Origin: Euglena gracilis
Taxonomy: Eukaryota; Euglenida; Euglenophyceae; Euglenales
Assembly (NCBI GenBank): GCA_039621445.1
Contig: CP154956.1
Coordinates: 79,666,474-79,730,473 of the forward strand
Length of the DNA stretch: 64,000 nt
Direction of reading: 5' to 3'
Positions within the stretch are counted from its first letter, which is position 1, and each line of letters begins with the position of its first letter. Made by a program: the position numbers and the translations under genes. Of this stretch, positions 51,657-60,710 are shown piece after piece. The notes under the pieces were generated by a model, which was given only the letters and a program-made list of their open reading frames with translations, was not told where the DNA came from and did no database searches.

Positions 51657-52448
51657 TATGGTTATGCATACATACCGCTGAAGGAGGGGGCGAAGCCAAC
51701 CAGACAGAAGCCTTTTTTCATGCACGGTGAGAGGAAAGAGGCACTTGAAAAAATCACCCAAGACTGGCTTGACAAAAAATACATTGAGCCAGCCACAGCC
51801 AAAAATTCTGAATGGCTGTCCCAGACTTTTCCAGTTCCAAAAAAATCCAACGATTTTCCTTGGAGGGGGGTGGTGGACCTCAGGGGCCCAAACAGCCAAA
51901 CAAGGCGATGCAACTACCCCCTACCCAAAATTGAAGACATTTTGGTCAAACATGGTGCAAACCAAATGTTTTCGATCATCGATTTGAAGCAAGCTTTTCA
52001 TCAACAACCCCTACACCCAGAAAGTCGACCCATAACGTGTTGTTTCACCCCCAAAGGGATTTTTCAGTGGAGGGTGAATGTAATGGGTTTGACAAATGCC
52101 CCCCAGCAATTTCAGCAAATGATCGATGACCGTTTGACACCAGTAAGGGATATCGCCACAGGGTACATAGATGACATACTGGTGGGGACAACGGTCGGGG
52201 AAGGGGAGGATCTAGTGGGGGCACATGAAAAAGATTTGAGGAGGGTGTTGGAAGTGCTCAAAACAGAACTTTTGGTGGCTGATGAATTCAAAGCCAAACT
52301 TTTTGTGGAGGAGGTTGAATTTTGTGGACAAATTTTAGGAAACGGGACTAGGAGGCCTGCACCGGGTAAATTACGAGCGATCGAAAAGTGGGAGGTTCCA
52401 AAAACAATTACGGCTTTGAGAGCCTTTTTGGGATTCACAAATTATTAG
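51657..52448 (+). CDS. Chromovirus reverse transcriptase
   Basis: Same phase as the preceding frame across TAA 51,654. YIPLKEGAKPTRQKPFFM is the usual lead-in to Ty3-type RT, so the stop lies inside the polyprotein. Blocks: FPVPKKSNDFPWRGVVDLRG, YPLPKIEDIL, FSIIDLKQAFHQ, CCFTPKGIFQWRVNVMGLTN and the catalytic YIDDILVG (52,164-52,187). It ends at FLGFTNY followed by TAG (52,446), where Ty3-type enzymes normally have a second Tyr (NYY). A Tyr-to-stop change would explain it. The phase continues on the far side. Confidence 0.85.
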   Translation, partial: YGYAYIPLKEGAKPTRQKPFFMHGERKEALEKITQDWLDKKYIEPATAKNSEWLSQTFPVPKKSNDFPWRGVVDLRGPNSQTRRCNYPLPKIEDILVKHGANQMFSIIDLKQAFHQQPLHPESRPITCCFTPKGIFQWRVNVMGLTNAPQQFQQMIDDRLTPVRDIATGYIDDILVGTTVGEGEDLVGAHEKDLRRVLEVLKTELLVADEFKAKLFVEEVEFCGQILGNGTRRPAPGKLRAIEKWEVPKTITALRAFLGFTNY

Positions 52449-54296
52449 AATGCATACATTCACATGTATGCGGAAGTAGCTGCCCGGCTGCAAGACAAAT
52501 TGAAAGTCCCCAGGGAGGTGGGAAAGAAAGGAAGTCGAAAACCTGTGGAATTTGATGGGGAGGATTTAAAAGCTTTTGAGGAGCTGAAAAAAAGGTTGTG
52601 TTCGGGCCTAATGTTGCAACGGGTAGACCCAGATAAACCCTTTGTGCTAAGGGTTGATGCCAGTGGGTACGCCGTGGGGGCAACGTTAGAGCAAATGAAG
52701 GAGGGGGGAGGAAGACCCACAGCCCAAGATGTGATTGAGAAAAAAACTGTGCCAGTGGCTTTTATGTCTCGAAAATTGACCGTGGGGCAAAGAAAATGGA
52801 CCCCCCGGGAGTTGGAGACGTATGCCATAATTTTGGCACTACAAAAATGGGAAAGTTGGATAGGATTGCAACCCGTTTTGGTTTTAACCGACCACCAAAG
52901 TTTGGAGTCTTGGACAAGGGAGGTCCTAGACACCCCCAGTGGTCCGGTTGGGAGGAGGGCAAAATGGCATCAAATTTTCTCCAAGTATGACTTGACGGTG
53001 GGATATATCCCGGGTAAAGAAAATACCATAGCCGATATCCTTAGTCGGTGGGCGTACCCAGCTTCACAGGCCTTAAGGGATATAAGTAAGCACGGGTCAG
53101 CCGAAGACAAGGATGAAATGGAAAATTTTATCCGGGAGGAAAAAGAAGAGGAAAAACAGTGTTTGGAGATAAGAATCAAAAACCAGCCCAATGTACGTAA
53201 TGCCTGGATACGGGGGGTGACAACCCGTAGTGGCAAAAACGTAACACCCGAGGAGGAAAAAGGAGAGTGCACAAGGAGGGGAACCGAGGGTGGGGTAGAC
53301 CCAGGAGGAAAAGACACCCCTGTGGACACCCACTCACAAGGGCCCAGGAAAGAAAAGAAACGAGTTCATTTTTGGGATGAGAAAGTGGGGGGGGAGACGA
53401 CCCCTGTCCCGGAGACGGCTGAAAGTTCGAGGGGGGACACTCGTATGGAAGTGGGGGACGCCCTGCCAAGTACGACCCCTAAGGATATTAAGCCCGTATG
53501 GGAGCGTGATTGGGGGGAAGCATATTCCCGATGCCCCACATGGAAAGAAAAATGGGAGGCTACCAAAGGTGGTTCAGTTTGGCCCAAAAGCTATAAAGTC
53601 TTGAACGGTCAACTGTTTTTCGAGGAAAAGTTGTGTGTGCCTGAAAGTTTCCAACCTTTGGTGATTCAAGAAAATCACGAGTTTTTGGGGCACGTTGGCC
53701 CTGAAAAAGTTTGGAAACACATGGCAATCCGTTTTGTTTGGGCTGATGAAAAGGCTGCAAAGCAACTCAACCAAAATTGCAGCAAAAATTGTTCCACATG
53801 CCAAGCGAGTGTGAGGGGGGAGAGTTTGAAAGGACCGATCGAGTCCACACCTATACCCCCTGCACTAATGACAAGTGTTGCCATCGATTTGTTTCGAATG
53901 CCAAGGGTTTTACACGATGGGGGGGAGTACGACACCCTAGCTCTTTGTGTGGATAGGCATTCGGGTTGGATTGTGGGGGTTGCATGCAAGGACAAGGGAT
54001 TAACCGGTGCCAAGTTGGCTAAGGAAATGGTGAAAAATCAGTGGAGGCCTTTTGGGGTTCCCTCGGTCATCTCGAGTGACCAAGGGAGCCATTTCACAAG
54101 CACTTGGTGGAAAACCATGTGTGCACTGTTGGGGATTAGGCAAGCGTATTCCCAAGCATACCACCACCAAGCAAACGGGAGGGTGGAAAGAGCCGGACAA
54201 CAGGTAATGGAGGTGTTGAGAAAATTGTACGTGGAGGAAAAAAAATTAATTGGGTTGAAGCTTTACCCCAAGTTTTGGACCGAATTCATGACGTAA
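52449..54296 (+). CDS. Chromovirus RNase H and integrase core
   Basis: Continues in the RT phase after the TAG (NAYIHMYAEVAARL). The RNase H part shows FVLRVDASGYAVGATL, VAFMSRKLTVGQRKWTPREL, LTDHQSLESW and YIPGKENTIADILSRW. A charged spacer of about 130 residues follows (KKRVHFWDEKVGGETTP), then the integrase zinc finger (NHEFLGHVG with CSKNCSTC) and DDE core: VAIDLF (about 53,878), SSDQGSHF (about 54,073) and ANGRVERAG (about 54,172). The frame ends at FMT-stop because of a one-base shift in an 8-base A run (54,238-54,245). Confidence 0.85.
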   Translation, partial: NAYIHMYAEVAARLQDKLKVPREVGKKGSRKPVEFDGEDLKAFEELKKRLCSGLMLQRVDPDKPFVLRVDASGYAVGATLEQMKEGGGRPTAQDVIEKKTVPVAFMSRKLTVGQRKWTPRELETYAIILALQKWESWIGLQPVLVLTDHQSLESWTREVLDTPSGPVGRRAKWHQIFSKYDLTVGYIPGKENTIADILSRWAYPASQALRDISKHGSAEDKDEMENFIREEKEEEKQCLEIRIKNQPNVRNAWIRGVTTRSGKNVTPEEEKGECTRRGTEGGVDPGGKDTPVDTHSQGPRKEKKRVHFWDEKVGGETTPVPETAESSRGDTRMEVGDALPSTTPKDIKPVWERDWGEAYSRCPTWKEKWEATKGGSVWPKSYKVLNGQLFFEEKLCVPESFQPLVIQENHEFLGHVGPEKVWKHMAIRFVWADEKAAKQLNQNCSKNCSTCQASVRGESLKGPIESTPIPPALMTSVAIDLFRMPRVLHDGGEYDTLALCVDRHSGWIVGVACKDKGLTGAKLAKEMVKNQWRPFGVPSVISSDQGSHFTSTWWKTMCALLGIRQAYSQAYHHQANGRVERAGQQVMEVLRKLYVEEKKLIGLKLYPKFWTEFMT

Positions 54297-54979
54297 AAGG
54301 GGAAAGCGGATTGAGCCCATATGAAATTGTGACTGGAAGGGAAAGACCATTGGCAGGGGTACCCTACCAACCACCCAAAGAATGTGAGGATTCGGTGGAT
54401 TTTTTCCGAAGGATGCAAGACATTGATGGGAGGGTGGCTAGGATACTCAACAAAAAGCATGAGGAGGAGGTGGCAAGGATAAATAAGGGGAGGAAAGAAA
54501 TGGAACCCCTAAAGGTGGGGACGACGGTTTGGTATAGGAGACCCGAGGGGTCGGGTGAGAAGCTTGACTCTAGGTGGGTGGGACCTGGGGTCGTGAAGGG
54601 TAGAGAAGGGGAACGGAGTTATGTAATTGAGATGAAATCTGGGGTGGAGACAAAAGCTCATAGGAGTTTTTTGAAGGAGTATCGGGAACCCCAAGTGGAA
54701 GGTAAGGGGGTGCCTCTTTTTTACTATAAACGGACCGAAAAAGAAGAAGAGGCATTACCTGATGAGTGGGAGGTGGAAAAAATCTTAAGGCATCGGAAAG
54801 GAAAAGATGGAAAATGGGAATTTTTAACAAAGTGGGTCGGATATGAGGATGGGGAGGAAACCTGGGAACCAGCTGGAAATTTCATTCACAGATTCAGTGA
54901 AGAGTTTGTGAAATATTGTCGTGAGAAAAAAGTGAAAGTGGACGTTTTGTCCGAACTAAAAATTGACGGTGGGCCATAA
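54239..54979 (+). CDS. Chromovirus integrase C-terminus and chromodomain
   Basis: In the phase reached after the A run: KINWVEALPQVLDRIHDVKG, then GLSPYEIVTGRERPLAG (core end), then a GPY/F-type SH3-like part (VGTTVWYRRPEGSGEKLDSR, WVGPGVV). A chromodomain lies at about 54,761-54,925: DEWEVEKILRHRKGKDGKWE, FLTKWVGYEDGEETWEPAGN. Trp residues stand where the aromatic cage is expected. In chromoviruses this domain is known to direct integration to heterochromatin marked by histone methylation, which fits the insertion into a DIRS chain. Ends at TAA 54,977. Confidence 0.85.
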   Translation, partial: KKINWVEALPQVLDRIHDVKGESGLSPYEIVTGRERPLAGVPYQPPKECEDSVDFFRRMQDIDGRVARILNKKHEEEVARINKGRKEMEPLKVGTTVWYRRPEGSGEKLDSRWVGPGVVKGREGERSYVIEMKSGVETKAHRSFLKEYREPQVEGKGVPLFYYKRTEKEEEALPDEWEVEKILRHRKGKDGKWEFLTKWVGYEDGEETWEPAGNFIHRFSEEFVKYCREKKVKVDVLSELKIDGGP

Positions 54980-56075
54980 GCTCTTGAGTGAGCTAGGAGG
55001 CCTTGACACAAGATTGAGGGAAGGCAAAGTGCTGTTTTTTTCCCCCATCATTAAAATTCAAAATCCGGATTTGCATGTCTGTGTGTGTGCGTGTGTGTAT
55101 GTGGGCGCAAATGCGCACGAGTGTGTGAAGGAGGGAATGTCCAAGCGCAAACAATGGGAATCTGCCATGGAAAGAGAATGGAGAAAGGCAGAAAAAGGCC
55201 CCGCAAGGGGGCCAGGAGTGTGAATGCCCCACCAGGGGGCACCACTTCATGCATGAACAGTACCCCCACTCCACCGTTGCTTGCTATATTCTGCCCTATA
55301 CTGCCGTCCGCTCTTCCCTCTCCCTCTCCCTACCCCTCACGTTGCTTCCCCTCGCATTACGGTCACGCGGTGGTGTTATAAGGGTTCCACAAATCATTCG
55401 GATGAGGATGGATTACACCATGGTTGGGAGTCCATGGTCACATTATGAGCCCCCACTCGGTTTGTTAAGGGGACAGAGTTTTGACAAAAATCCCCCCGGC
55501 CCGAGGAGGGGGGGGGGGCGTTCGATTTTTTGACAAAAATCCCCCCGGCCCGAGGAGGGGGGGGGGCGTTCGATTTTTTGACAAAAATCCCCCCGGCCCG
55601 AGGAGGGGGGGGGGCGTTCGATTTTTTGACAAAAATCCCCCGGCCCGAGGAGGGGGGGGGCGTTCGATTTTTTGACAAAAATCCCCCCGGCCCGAGGAGG
55701 GGGGGGGGCGTTCGATTTTTTTGACAAAAATTCCCCCCGGCCCGAAGGGGGGGGGGCGCCAACCGAATTTTTATCAAAAATCCCCCGACCCGTTGGAAGG
55801 GGGGGGCAGAACTTGGTGAAGACCCTCACACCACCCGTGAGAAGCGGGGGGGGGGGCAGTCTAATATTCATTGGTTGGTGAACCAAGTCTTTCCCAAAGG
55901 TTTGAAGGCACTTGAAAGCCATAGTCCCTGAAGTTTGTTTCCCATTTGTTGATTCAAGGAAGAATGGGTGTGGGACATAGGCTTTGGATGAAAGAGTGCC
56001 GAATGGAGGATTTCCCCCCCCATTGTTCAGGAACGGGGGGGGGGGGGCGAATTTTAGGTGTCCGACTAAGGTCGC
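54980..56075. other. Chromovirus 3' untranslated region
   Basis: 1.1 kb without a gene between the chromodomain stop and the polypurine tract. A short GT-rich stretch with GGGCGCAAATGCGCACGAG (55,108-55,125) recalls the GCGCAAATGCGC palindromes of the 14.5-kb region. The rest is largely the minisatellite at 55,478-55,760. Confidence 0.7.
55478..55760. repeat. 48-bp G/C-run minisatellite
   Basis: Six units of TTTTTTGACAAAAATCCCCC..CGGCCCGAGGAGG plus a G run and CGTTCGA; the G-run length varies from unit to unit, and the last unit is degenerate with GAAGGG and CGCCAACCGA. The C-run and G-run of each unit are complementary, so each can fold into a hairpin. Confidence 0.9.
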
Positions 56076-56086
56076 AAGGGAGGGGG
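56076..56086 (+). other. Polypurine tract
   Basis: AAGGGAGGGGG immediately before TGTCGG of the 3' LTR, the expected plus-strand primer position. Confidence 0.8.
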
Positions 56087-56918
56087 TGTCGGCCGCCGGC
56101 TTGCGCCGGCAGCCAAATATTGCCAGAAGGCGCAAATTTCAAAGTCGCGGCTAACAGCCAATCAGTTAAAAAAACCCGCGACTTAAATTGGAAGCGGGTC
56201 AAATTTCGAAGCGCCTTCGAATTTGTTTTTTTCCACAGAACTTGAGGGGTTTTCCCCAATACTTGGCAAGAAGGAATACCATTGTATTGAATTTGGCAAT
56301 TGGATTTTGATTTGGAATTGCAAGCTGAGTTTCATTGTTGGTCATTGATTCATTGAAGTCAATTCAATTGAAGGAGCCTTAAACACCACCGCCCACTCCC
56401 TCTATACCGCCACCTTCGCCTCCATCACCAACCACTCCTTGCCCCAAGGTTTGCACATTCCATACATTCACATTTCACAGTTTTCGGTTTCAAGTGTCTT
56501 CTCATTCAAGTTTCGGAGTTTCAGAATTGAAGTTTCTTTCAGTTTTTGACTTCAAGAGTTTCAAGCTCCAGTGGGTTGGTTTTGCTCACAAGGTGTGCAA
56601 GGGAGAGAGAGAGAGAGAGAAAAGTGAGATTTGCAAGCAAAATGGCAGATTTTTCGATTTTTAGCAAAATTTCGGAAACCGTTCAAAAAACGATCCTACG
56701 CACCGGCTGGGGTTGGGGAAACCACCTGGGTGAAAAAAAGGGGGTTGACTTGAGCCCACCAACCCCCGGAGAAAGCGCAGGCCCCACCCCGGAAACACCC
56801 ACCCCCCTGCTGTCGGTGGTTATCCACGACGGCGAGGACCCCCCGGGGCCCTCGGCCCGAAGGGACTCGGCGGTCGCGGGGGCGACCGGCAGTCCGGGGG
56901 TGGCGGACCCGGTGAACA
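56087..56918 (+). repeat. Chromovirus 3' LTR
   Basis: 832 bp, same length as the 5' LTR and identical apart from one base. Its Gag start (ATG 56,642) runs through the LTR end into DIRS-F sequence in a phase unrelated to RT. Confidence 0.95.
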
Positions 56919-56922
56919 GATG
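56919..56922. other. Target-site duplication, right copy (GATG)
   Basis: Second copy of GATG directly after the 3' LTR, continuing into the DIRS-F RT codons for AYFHIP. Confidence 0.9.
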
Positions 56923-57330
56923 CCTATTTCCATATTCCAGTAAGTCGTGGCCTAAGGCCAATTCTAAGGCATCAGGTAGGGGGGCAGACCTGGGAATTTC
57001 AAACAGGCTGCTTTGGGCTAAACGTAATGCCCCAAATTTTCATGTCAGTAATGAAAACATTCGAAAAATTGTGGAGAAAAATGGGCATCCAGGTCTTTAT
57101 TTACCTGGACGACATTTTACTGGTGGCCCCCACCCAAAACATTTGCAAAATCACCTGAACAGAGTTGTCAAATATTTGCTGAATTCAGGATTCAAAATCA
57201 ATGTGAAAAAGTCCACCCTGCAGCCCACCCAAGTGGTAACCCACATGGGTTTCCAACTGAACTTCCAGGAAGGAAAGTTACAAGTGCCCCCCCCAGAAAG
57301 TCAAAACTATAAAAAAGGAGCTGGGAAAAA
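56919..57330 (+). pseudogene. DIRS-F reverse transcriptase, part after the chromovirus
   Basis: In the continued phase: DAYFHIPVSRGLRP, TWEFQTGCFGLNVMPQIF and YLDDILLVAPTQN, up to a stop caused by a one-base change near 57,150 (A has NILQNHLNRVV). The rest (SGFKINVKKSTLQPTQV, HMGFQLNFQEGKLQV) is in another phase. The frame beginning in the chromovirus 3' LTR crosses here in the wrong phase and has no RT meaning. Confidence 0.75.
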
Positions 57331-57332
57331 TC

Positions 57333-58440
57333 GTGAAAAAAGATTACATGTCAAAAAGGCAGTTGGCTGCCATTTTGGGTCAAAGAAAAAGCTATCTAAT
57401 GGCCCTGCCCTTTTTAAGGGCTTTTACGGACACCCTGGCAAATTTTTTGGTGGCAAAGTCCACAGCCCCCTGGGACTCAAAACACCACATCTCCCATGAA
57501 ATCAAGGCCCAATTAAGGGAAATAAAAACTCTATTGGACACCTGGGGGGCAGACCCTTCCCCCAAAATGCAACCAGGGAATTGCACTCAGACAGCAGCAC
57601 CCATGCCTGGGGGGGGGGGCTGGACATCATCCACACAGGAGAAATTGTGCAGGAATTTTGGATATAAGACTCCATTTTACACATCAATGTAAGGGGGCTC
57701 AGTGCAGCAATAAACACCGTGAAAATTTTGAGCAAACCTTGGGAAACAGTTTCTTTGTCTGTGGACAACCAGGTAATCTACTATTACCTAACAAAAGGGG
57801 GGGCAGAAAAGACCCCTTCAACAAAATGCTGAGACTATTTTCAAATGGTGCATGGAGCACCAAGTAAACCTCCAAGTCAACTGGGTGCCTTCAAAGAAAT
57901 GCCTAGCAGACCCCATCAGCAGATGGGAAATGGACAGGGGGGATTATTCTTTAGACACCCAACTTTTTCAATGGTTAAGACAGCAATTCCAAAGTTTCAT
58001 AAATCTGGAAACAGATTTATTTGCCTCCCGGGCAACAAAAAACTGCCCAATTTTATGGCCAGGTGGCCCCATTTGGAGGCCACAGCAGTAAATGCATTAC
58101 AATGTCCACTGGACAACATGGGGGATCTTTATGCAAACCCCCCCGGTCAATAATCCAAAATTTCTGCCCAGGTTGAAAATGTTTCTCCAGACCAAAGTTT
58201 TGATGGTCACCCCCTTCTGGTATTCTGCCACAGGGTGGCCCCAATTAATAAAAATGAAATTCCAGGGACCCCCTGCCTGAAAATCACCCCCTACAGGGTC
58301 ATGTTCACCATTTGCAGGGGGGAACAAATGCCACCCCCAGGTGTCCCCTAATTTGCATGATTTGCCCAGGCAAATTTTGGAGGGGAAACAAATTCAGGTT
58401 AAAACCATTAAAGATTTCCTGGGGAGAAACCCCAGTTTAA
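57333..58440 (+). pseudogene. DIRS-F RT connection, RNase H and Dam-like module
   Basis: YMSKRQLAAILGQRKSYLMA (57,345-), then an 11-base G tract at about 57,609-57,619 at the RNase H WGG position, followed by LDIIHTGEIVQEFW in a new phase. VDNQVIYYYLTKGG, EMDRGDYSLDTQLFQWLRQQ and INLETDLFAS lead into the Dam-like module, where LYANPP is followed by GQ: the W of NPPW and the next residues are altered by a small deletion near 58,144. More damaged than DIRS-A. Confidence 0.7.
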
Positions 58441-59570
58441 AGCGTTATCAGAGTGCTTTTGCACTTCTGTGGGTAATTTTGGAACACATGGGGGTGCCCC
58501 CCCCCTGAAGCCACCACTGACCAAGTGGCTGACGCTTTAATACAATTATTCCAATTTTAAAAGGCCCAAGCCCGTAATGCATACAATGCTATGCTTTTGA
58601 TTCCTGGGTTTGTTGGGCTGAGATTCCACTCCATGTTGACCCCCTACAAGAGGCTTTGGAACCAAAACCTGGAGAAGTATGGGGCATTTTGGGATCCCCT
58701 CCAAATCCTCCTGGGGCTGGCCAAGGCCCCTATGCCCACTGATATTGTACATTGCGTACCCAGCTGATTTTTTGCTCACGAATTCTCTGTTTATACCGAT
58801 CCTCTGACGTGGCACAAGTCAAACGAACCACCAGTGTTTTGGGTAGGGCACCCTACATTAAAATTAAACGGAAAGGCCAAAAGTTTCACAAGTGGGAAAG
58901 GGTGGTGTCCATTCCCCAATGTCAACAAATAAGCCCCGTTCATGTAATTATGTCTTATGTGGCTGCTACACGTTCATTCGTCAGACCTGGGGGCCCCGTT
59001 CTGATTTCATTAAAACCCCCCTTCAGGGCCATAAGTGCAGACACTGTGACTTCTGTCACCAAAGATTTTTTTGCCAAGCATGGGGTGACCCCCCAGGTGT
59101 GGGAGGCCCACTCCACCAGAGGGGCAGGAGTTGGTTTACTCAAAAAATTGGGTCTTTCCGCCCAAGAAGTTTGTGAAATTGGGCAGTAGAGGGGGGTGGA
59201 GGCTTTTACAGCCCACTATCAACGACTTGGTGCCCAAGGTGCCCTGGAAAATGCCATGGCCCCCCTAATTTCAGTGCACAATCTGGCCTCACAAGGGCAA
59301 AGTGCGGAGCCCGAGGTGTCTCGTACTCCCTCGAGGAAAACCGACAAGGGAGGAAGGGACACCGAGGGCGTAGCACAAAGACCTTGTGAGCCCGACCCCC
59401 CCCCACCCGTAACAGAAAATTTGTGTTCAAAAGCCCTCGGTCGGAAAATGGGGGCCAGGGGGGCCAGGGGGGGCGGGGGGGGGGACCCCAGGCACAAGAA
59501 GTCACGTCGCCCAGTCGGAGCAACATCGTCAGCCAACTCCGGTGAGGCGGCACTAAGCAGAGACTCCTAA
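58385..59570 (+). pseudogene. DIRS-F tyrosine recombinase (near-complete, one stop in the catalytic box)
   Basis: N-terminal part IKDFLGRNPSLKRYQSAFAL (58,405-) meets a C tract at 58,497-58,505 with a phase change. The catalytic part 58,752-59,189 has LCLYRSSDVAQV (Arg) and EAHSTRGAGVGLLKKLG (HxxR). GQW has become GQ-stop (TGG to TAG at about 59,187). The Tyr box AFTAHYQRLGAQGALENAM resumes at 59,196 in the same phase and continues into the basic tail encoded by terminal-repeat sequence. One substitution separates it from an open frame there. Confidence 0.8.
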
Positions 59571-59627
59571 CCCAGCGCACACAAACAATCCAAACACCGC
59601 TGGCGAGCAAGGCATGGCCTCACAAGG
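59529..59627. repeat. DIRS-F inverted terminal repeat, right
   Basis: GCCAACTCCGGTGAGGCGGC..CTCCTAACCCAGCGCACACA..GGCATGGCCTCACAAG; mate of 43,121-43,220. DIRS-G begins immediately after. Confidence 0.9.
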
Positions 59628-59815
59628 TCTTTGTGCTACGCCCTCGGTGACCATTCGGGCTTCACACAGTCTGTGGGTGAGATCCTGCTTTGTGTGCCGG
59701 CTGCCTTGTTGTTTGTGTTCTTTATGGCGGGGTGCTTCTTACTGCTTTTTGGTGCCGGAGTTGCCGGATATTAACGTCCTTCGACAACATCAAAATGGCA
59801 ACGTACGCATAAATC

Positions 59816-60679
59816 TTGACATCTGAGGATGAAACAGTATTCAACAATTCGTGCAGCGAGCTATTCTTCAACGAGGGCAAGGTGGCGAAACTATTGGCGG
59901 AATCATCCCCGGAATCCCTCGTCGCCGTTATCGCGGCCGGGCAAAACTGGCTGGGAGGCGGATGGCACACGACGAAGTGCGCAAAGAAGGTCCACGAGTT
60001 GACCCAGGAGGCGATGGTATCCAGCCAAGTCGGTGACTACAGGAATTCTTTCTTGTACTCGGTGGCGTTAGCAGGAAGTGTGGAGGTACCCCTGATAGAC
60101 TCGGGGCATACAGCGGCGGACGTGGCGTTCAAGTTGCCTGATCGTTGGCTGGAGAAGAGTTCGAAGAAAGACAAAGGGATGACGCAGAGAGCGGAGCGGT
60201 CCGCGATGGGGGAGGACGGAGAAGACGAGGAGGACAACGACAACGACGACGCGGAAGAACGGCTCCCCTGGCAGGAGGAACTGGCGCCACTGGCGCCAGA
60301 GTTGGCAGCGTGCCTTCGGCACGTCGAAAAGGGAGTTAGACTCCCCTGGAAGATGTTGCTGGGGGAGCTGCCAAGGTATCAGGGGATAAAAATTAGAGCA
60401 GAGGATAATAATCATGGCTCAGACGGCAAAGGGGCCTGGGACAAGCAGCTGAAGGCATGGCAACAAACGATGTTACACCTGGAAAGAATGGTGGCATGCC
60501 TGTATGGCAGTGTGGAGACAGACTATCAAATATTGGCACAACAATTGCTTTTTGCTGTAGCAGAGCTGGAGCCGACGCTGCTGAAGGGGAGGGCAAAGGC
60601 TATGGCAGCCAATTCAAGTCTGGAGAGTAAAAGGCTATGGCAGCCTGTGGAAGAGCCCAGGAAGGCAGAAGGGGTATAG
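59816..60679 (+). CDS. DIRS-G Gag-like protein
   Basis: 287 codons. It begins with an ACATCTGAGG context near 59,816 (first residue listed from a non-ATG start); EDETVFNNSCSELFF follows. The mid part LLAESSPESLVAVIAAGQNW, HELTQEAMV and SVALAGSVEVPLIDSG is shared with the decayed DIRS-B gag. An acidic block (GEDGEDEEDNDNDDAEE) and a C-terminal part with YGSVETDYQILAQQLLFAVA and AMAANSSLESKRLWQP follow; the last carries the GGCTATGGCAGCC word found in other gags. No zinc knuckle. Presumed capsid function by position only. Confidence 0.6.
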   Translation: MTSEDETVFNNSCSELFFNEGKVAKLLAESSPESLVAVIAAGQNWLGGGWHTTKCAKKVHELTQEAMVSSQVGDYRNSFLYSVALAGSVEVPLIDSGHTAADVAFKLPDRWLEKSSKKDKGMTQRAERSAMGEDGEDEEDNDNDDAEERLPWQEELAPLAPELAACLRHVEKGVRLPWKMLLGELPRYQGIKIRAEDNNHGSDGKGAWDKQLKAWQQTMLHLERMVACLYGSVETDYQILAQQLLFAVAELEPTLLKGRAKAMAANSSLESKRLWQPVEEPRKAEGV

Positions 60680-60710
60680 ATCCCCTGCTGAATCTTCCCT
60701 CTCCCCACTC

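Larger units (their letters stand above)
44705..56918 (+). mobile_element. Ty3/gypsy chromovirus encoding a C5-methyltransferase-like domain
   Basis: 12,214 bp. 832-bp LTRs, a TGG-starting primer-binding candidate, a purine tract before the 3' LTR, and a 4-bp target duplication. Order: Gag (N-terminal part, coiled coil, capsid domain, Gly/Lys-rich tail), cytosine-C5-methyltransferase-like domain, Dam-like NPPW module, aspartic protease, RT, RNase H, integrase, chromodomain. RT before integrase plus a chromodomain places it in the chromoviruses. It is unusually long (typical members are 5-7 kb). A single visible LTR difference implies recent insertion, yet the coding frame has three in-frame stops and four phase changes, mostly at homopolymers. 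Confidence 0.9.
43083..59630 (+). mobile_element. DIRS-F, split by the chromovirus
   Basis: Left part 43,083-44,704 (5' end, gag, start of RT) and right part 56,919-59,630 (rest of RT, RNase H, Dam-like module, YR, 3' end). Together about 4.3 kb, the size of DIRS-A, with matching inverted terminal repeats at 43,121-43,220 and 59,529-59,627. The reading KMDLKD before the insertion continues as DAYFHIP after it, once the duplicated GATG is counted once, which proves that the two parts were one element. Confidence 0.9.

Noticed and set aside
49506-52448. Reassignment of TAA/TAG to sense codons in this genome
   Set aside because: The TAG at 52,446 stands for a conserved Tyr, the TAG at 59,187 for Trp, and the stops lie in one element; mutation explains them. 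Genes elsewhere in the genome would decide.
55478-55760. CRISPR-like array
   Set aside because: Units are contiguous without unique spacers and the DNA is eukaryotic; it is a minisatellite.
56546-57499. 317-codon ORF joining the chromovirus Gag start in the 3' LTR to DIRS sequence
   Set aside because: It crosses the junction in a phase that is not the RT phase; a chance fusion, though it may be transcribed from the LTR.
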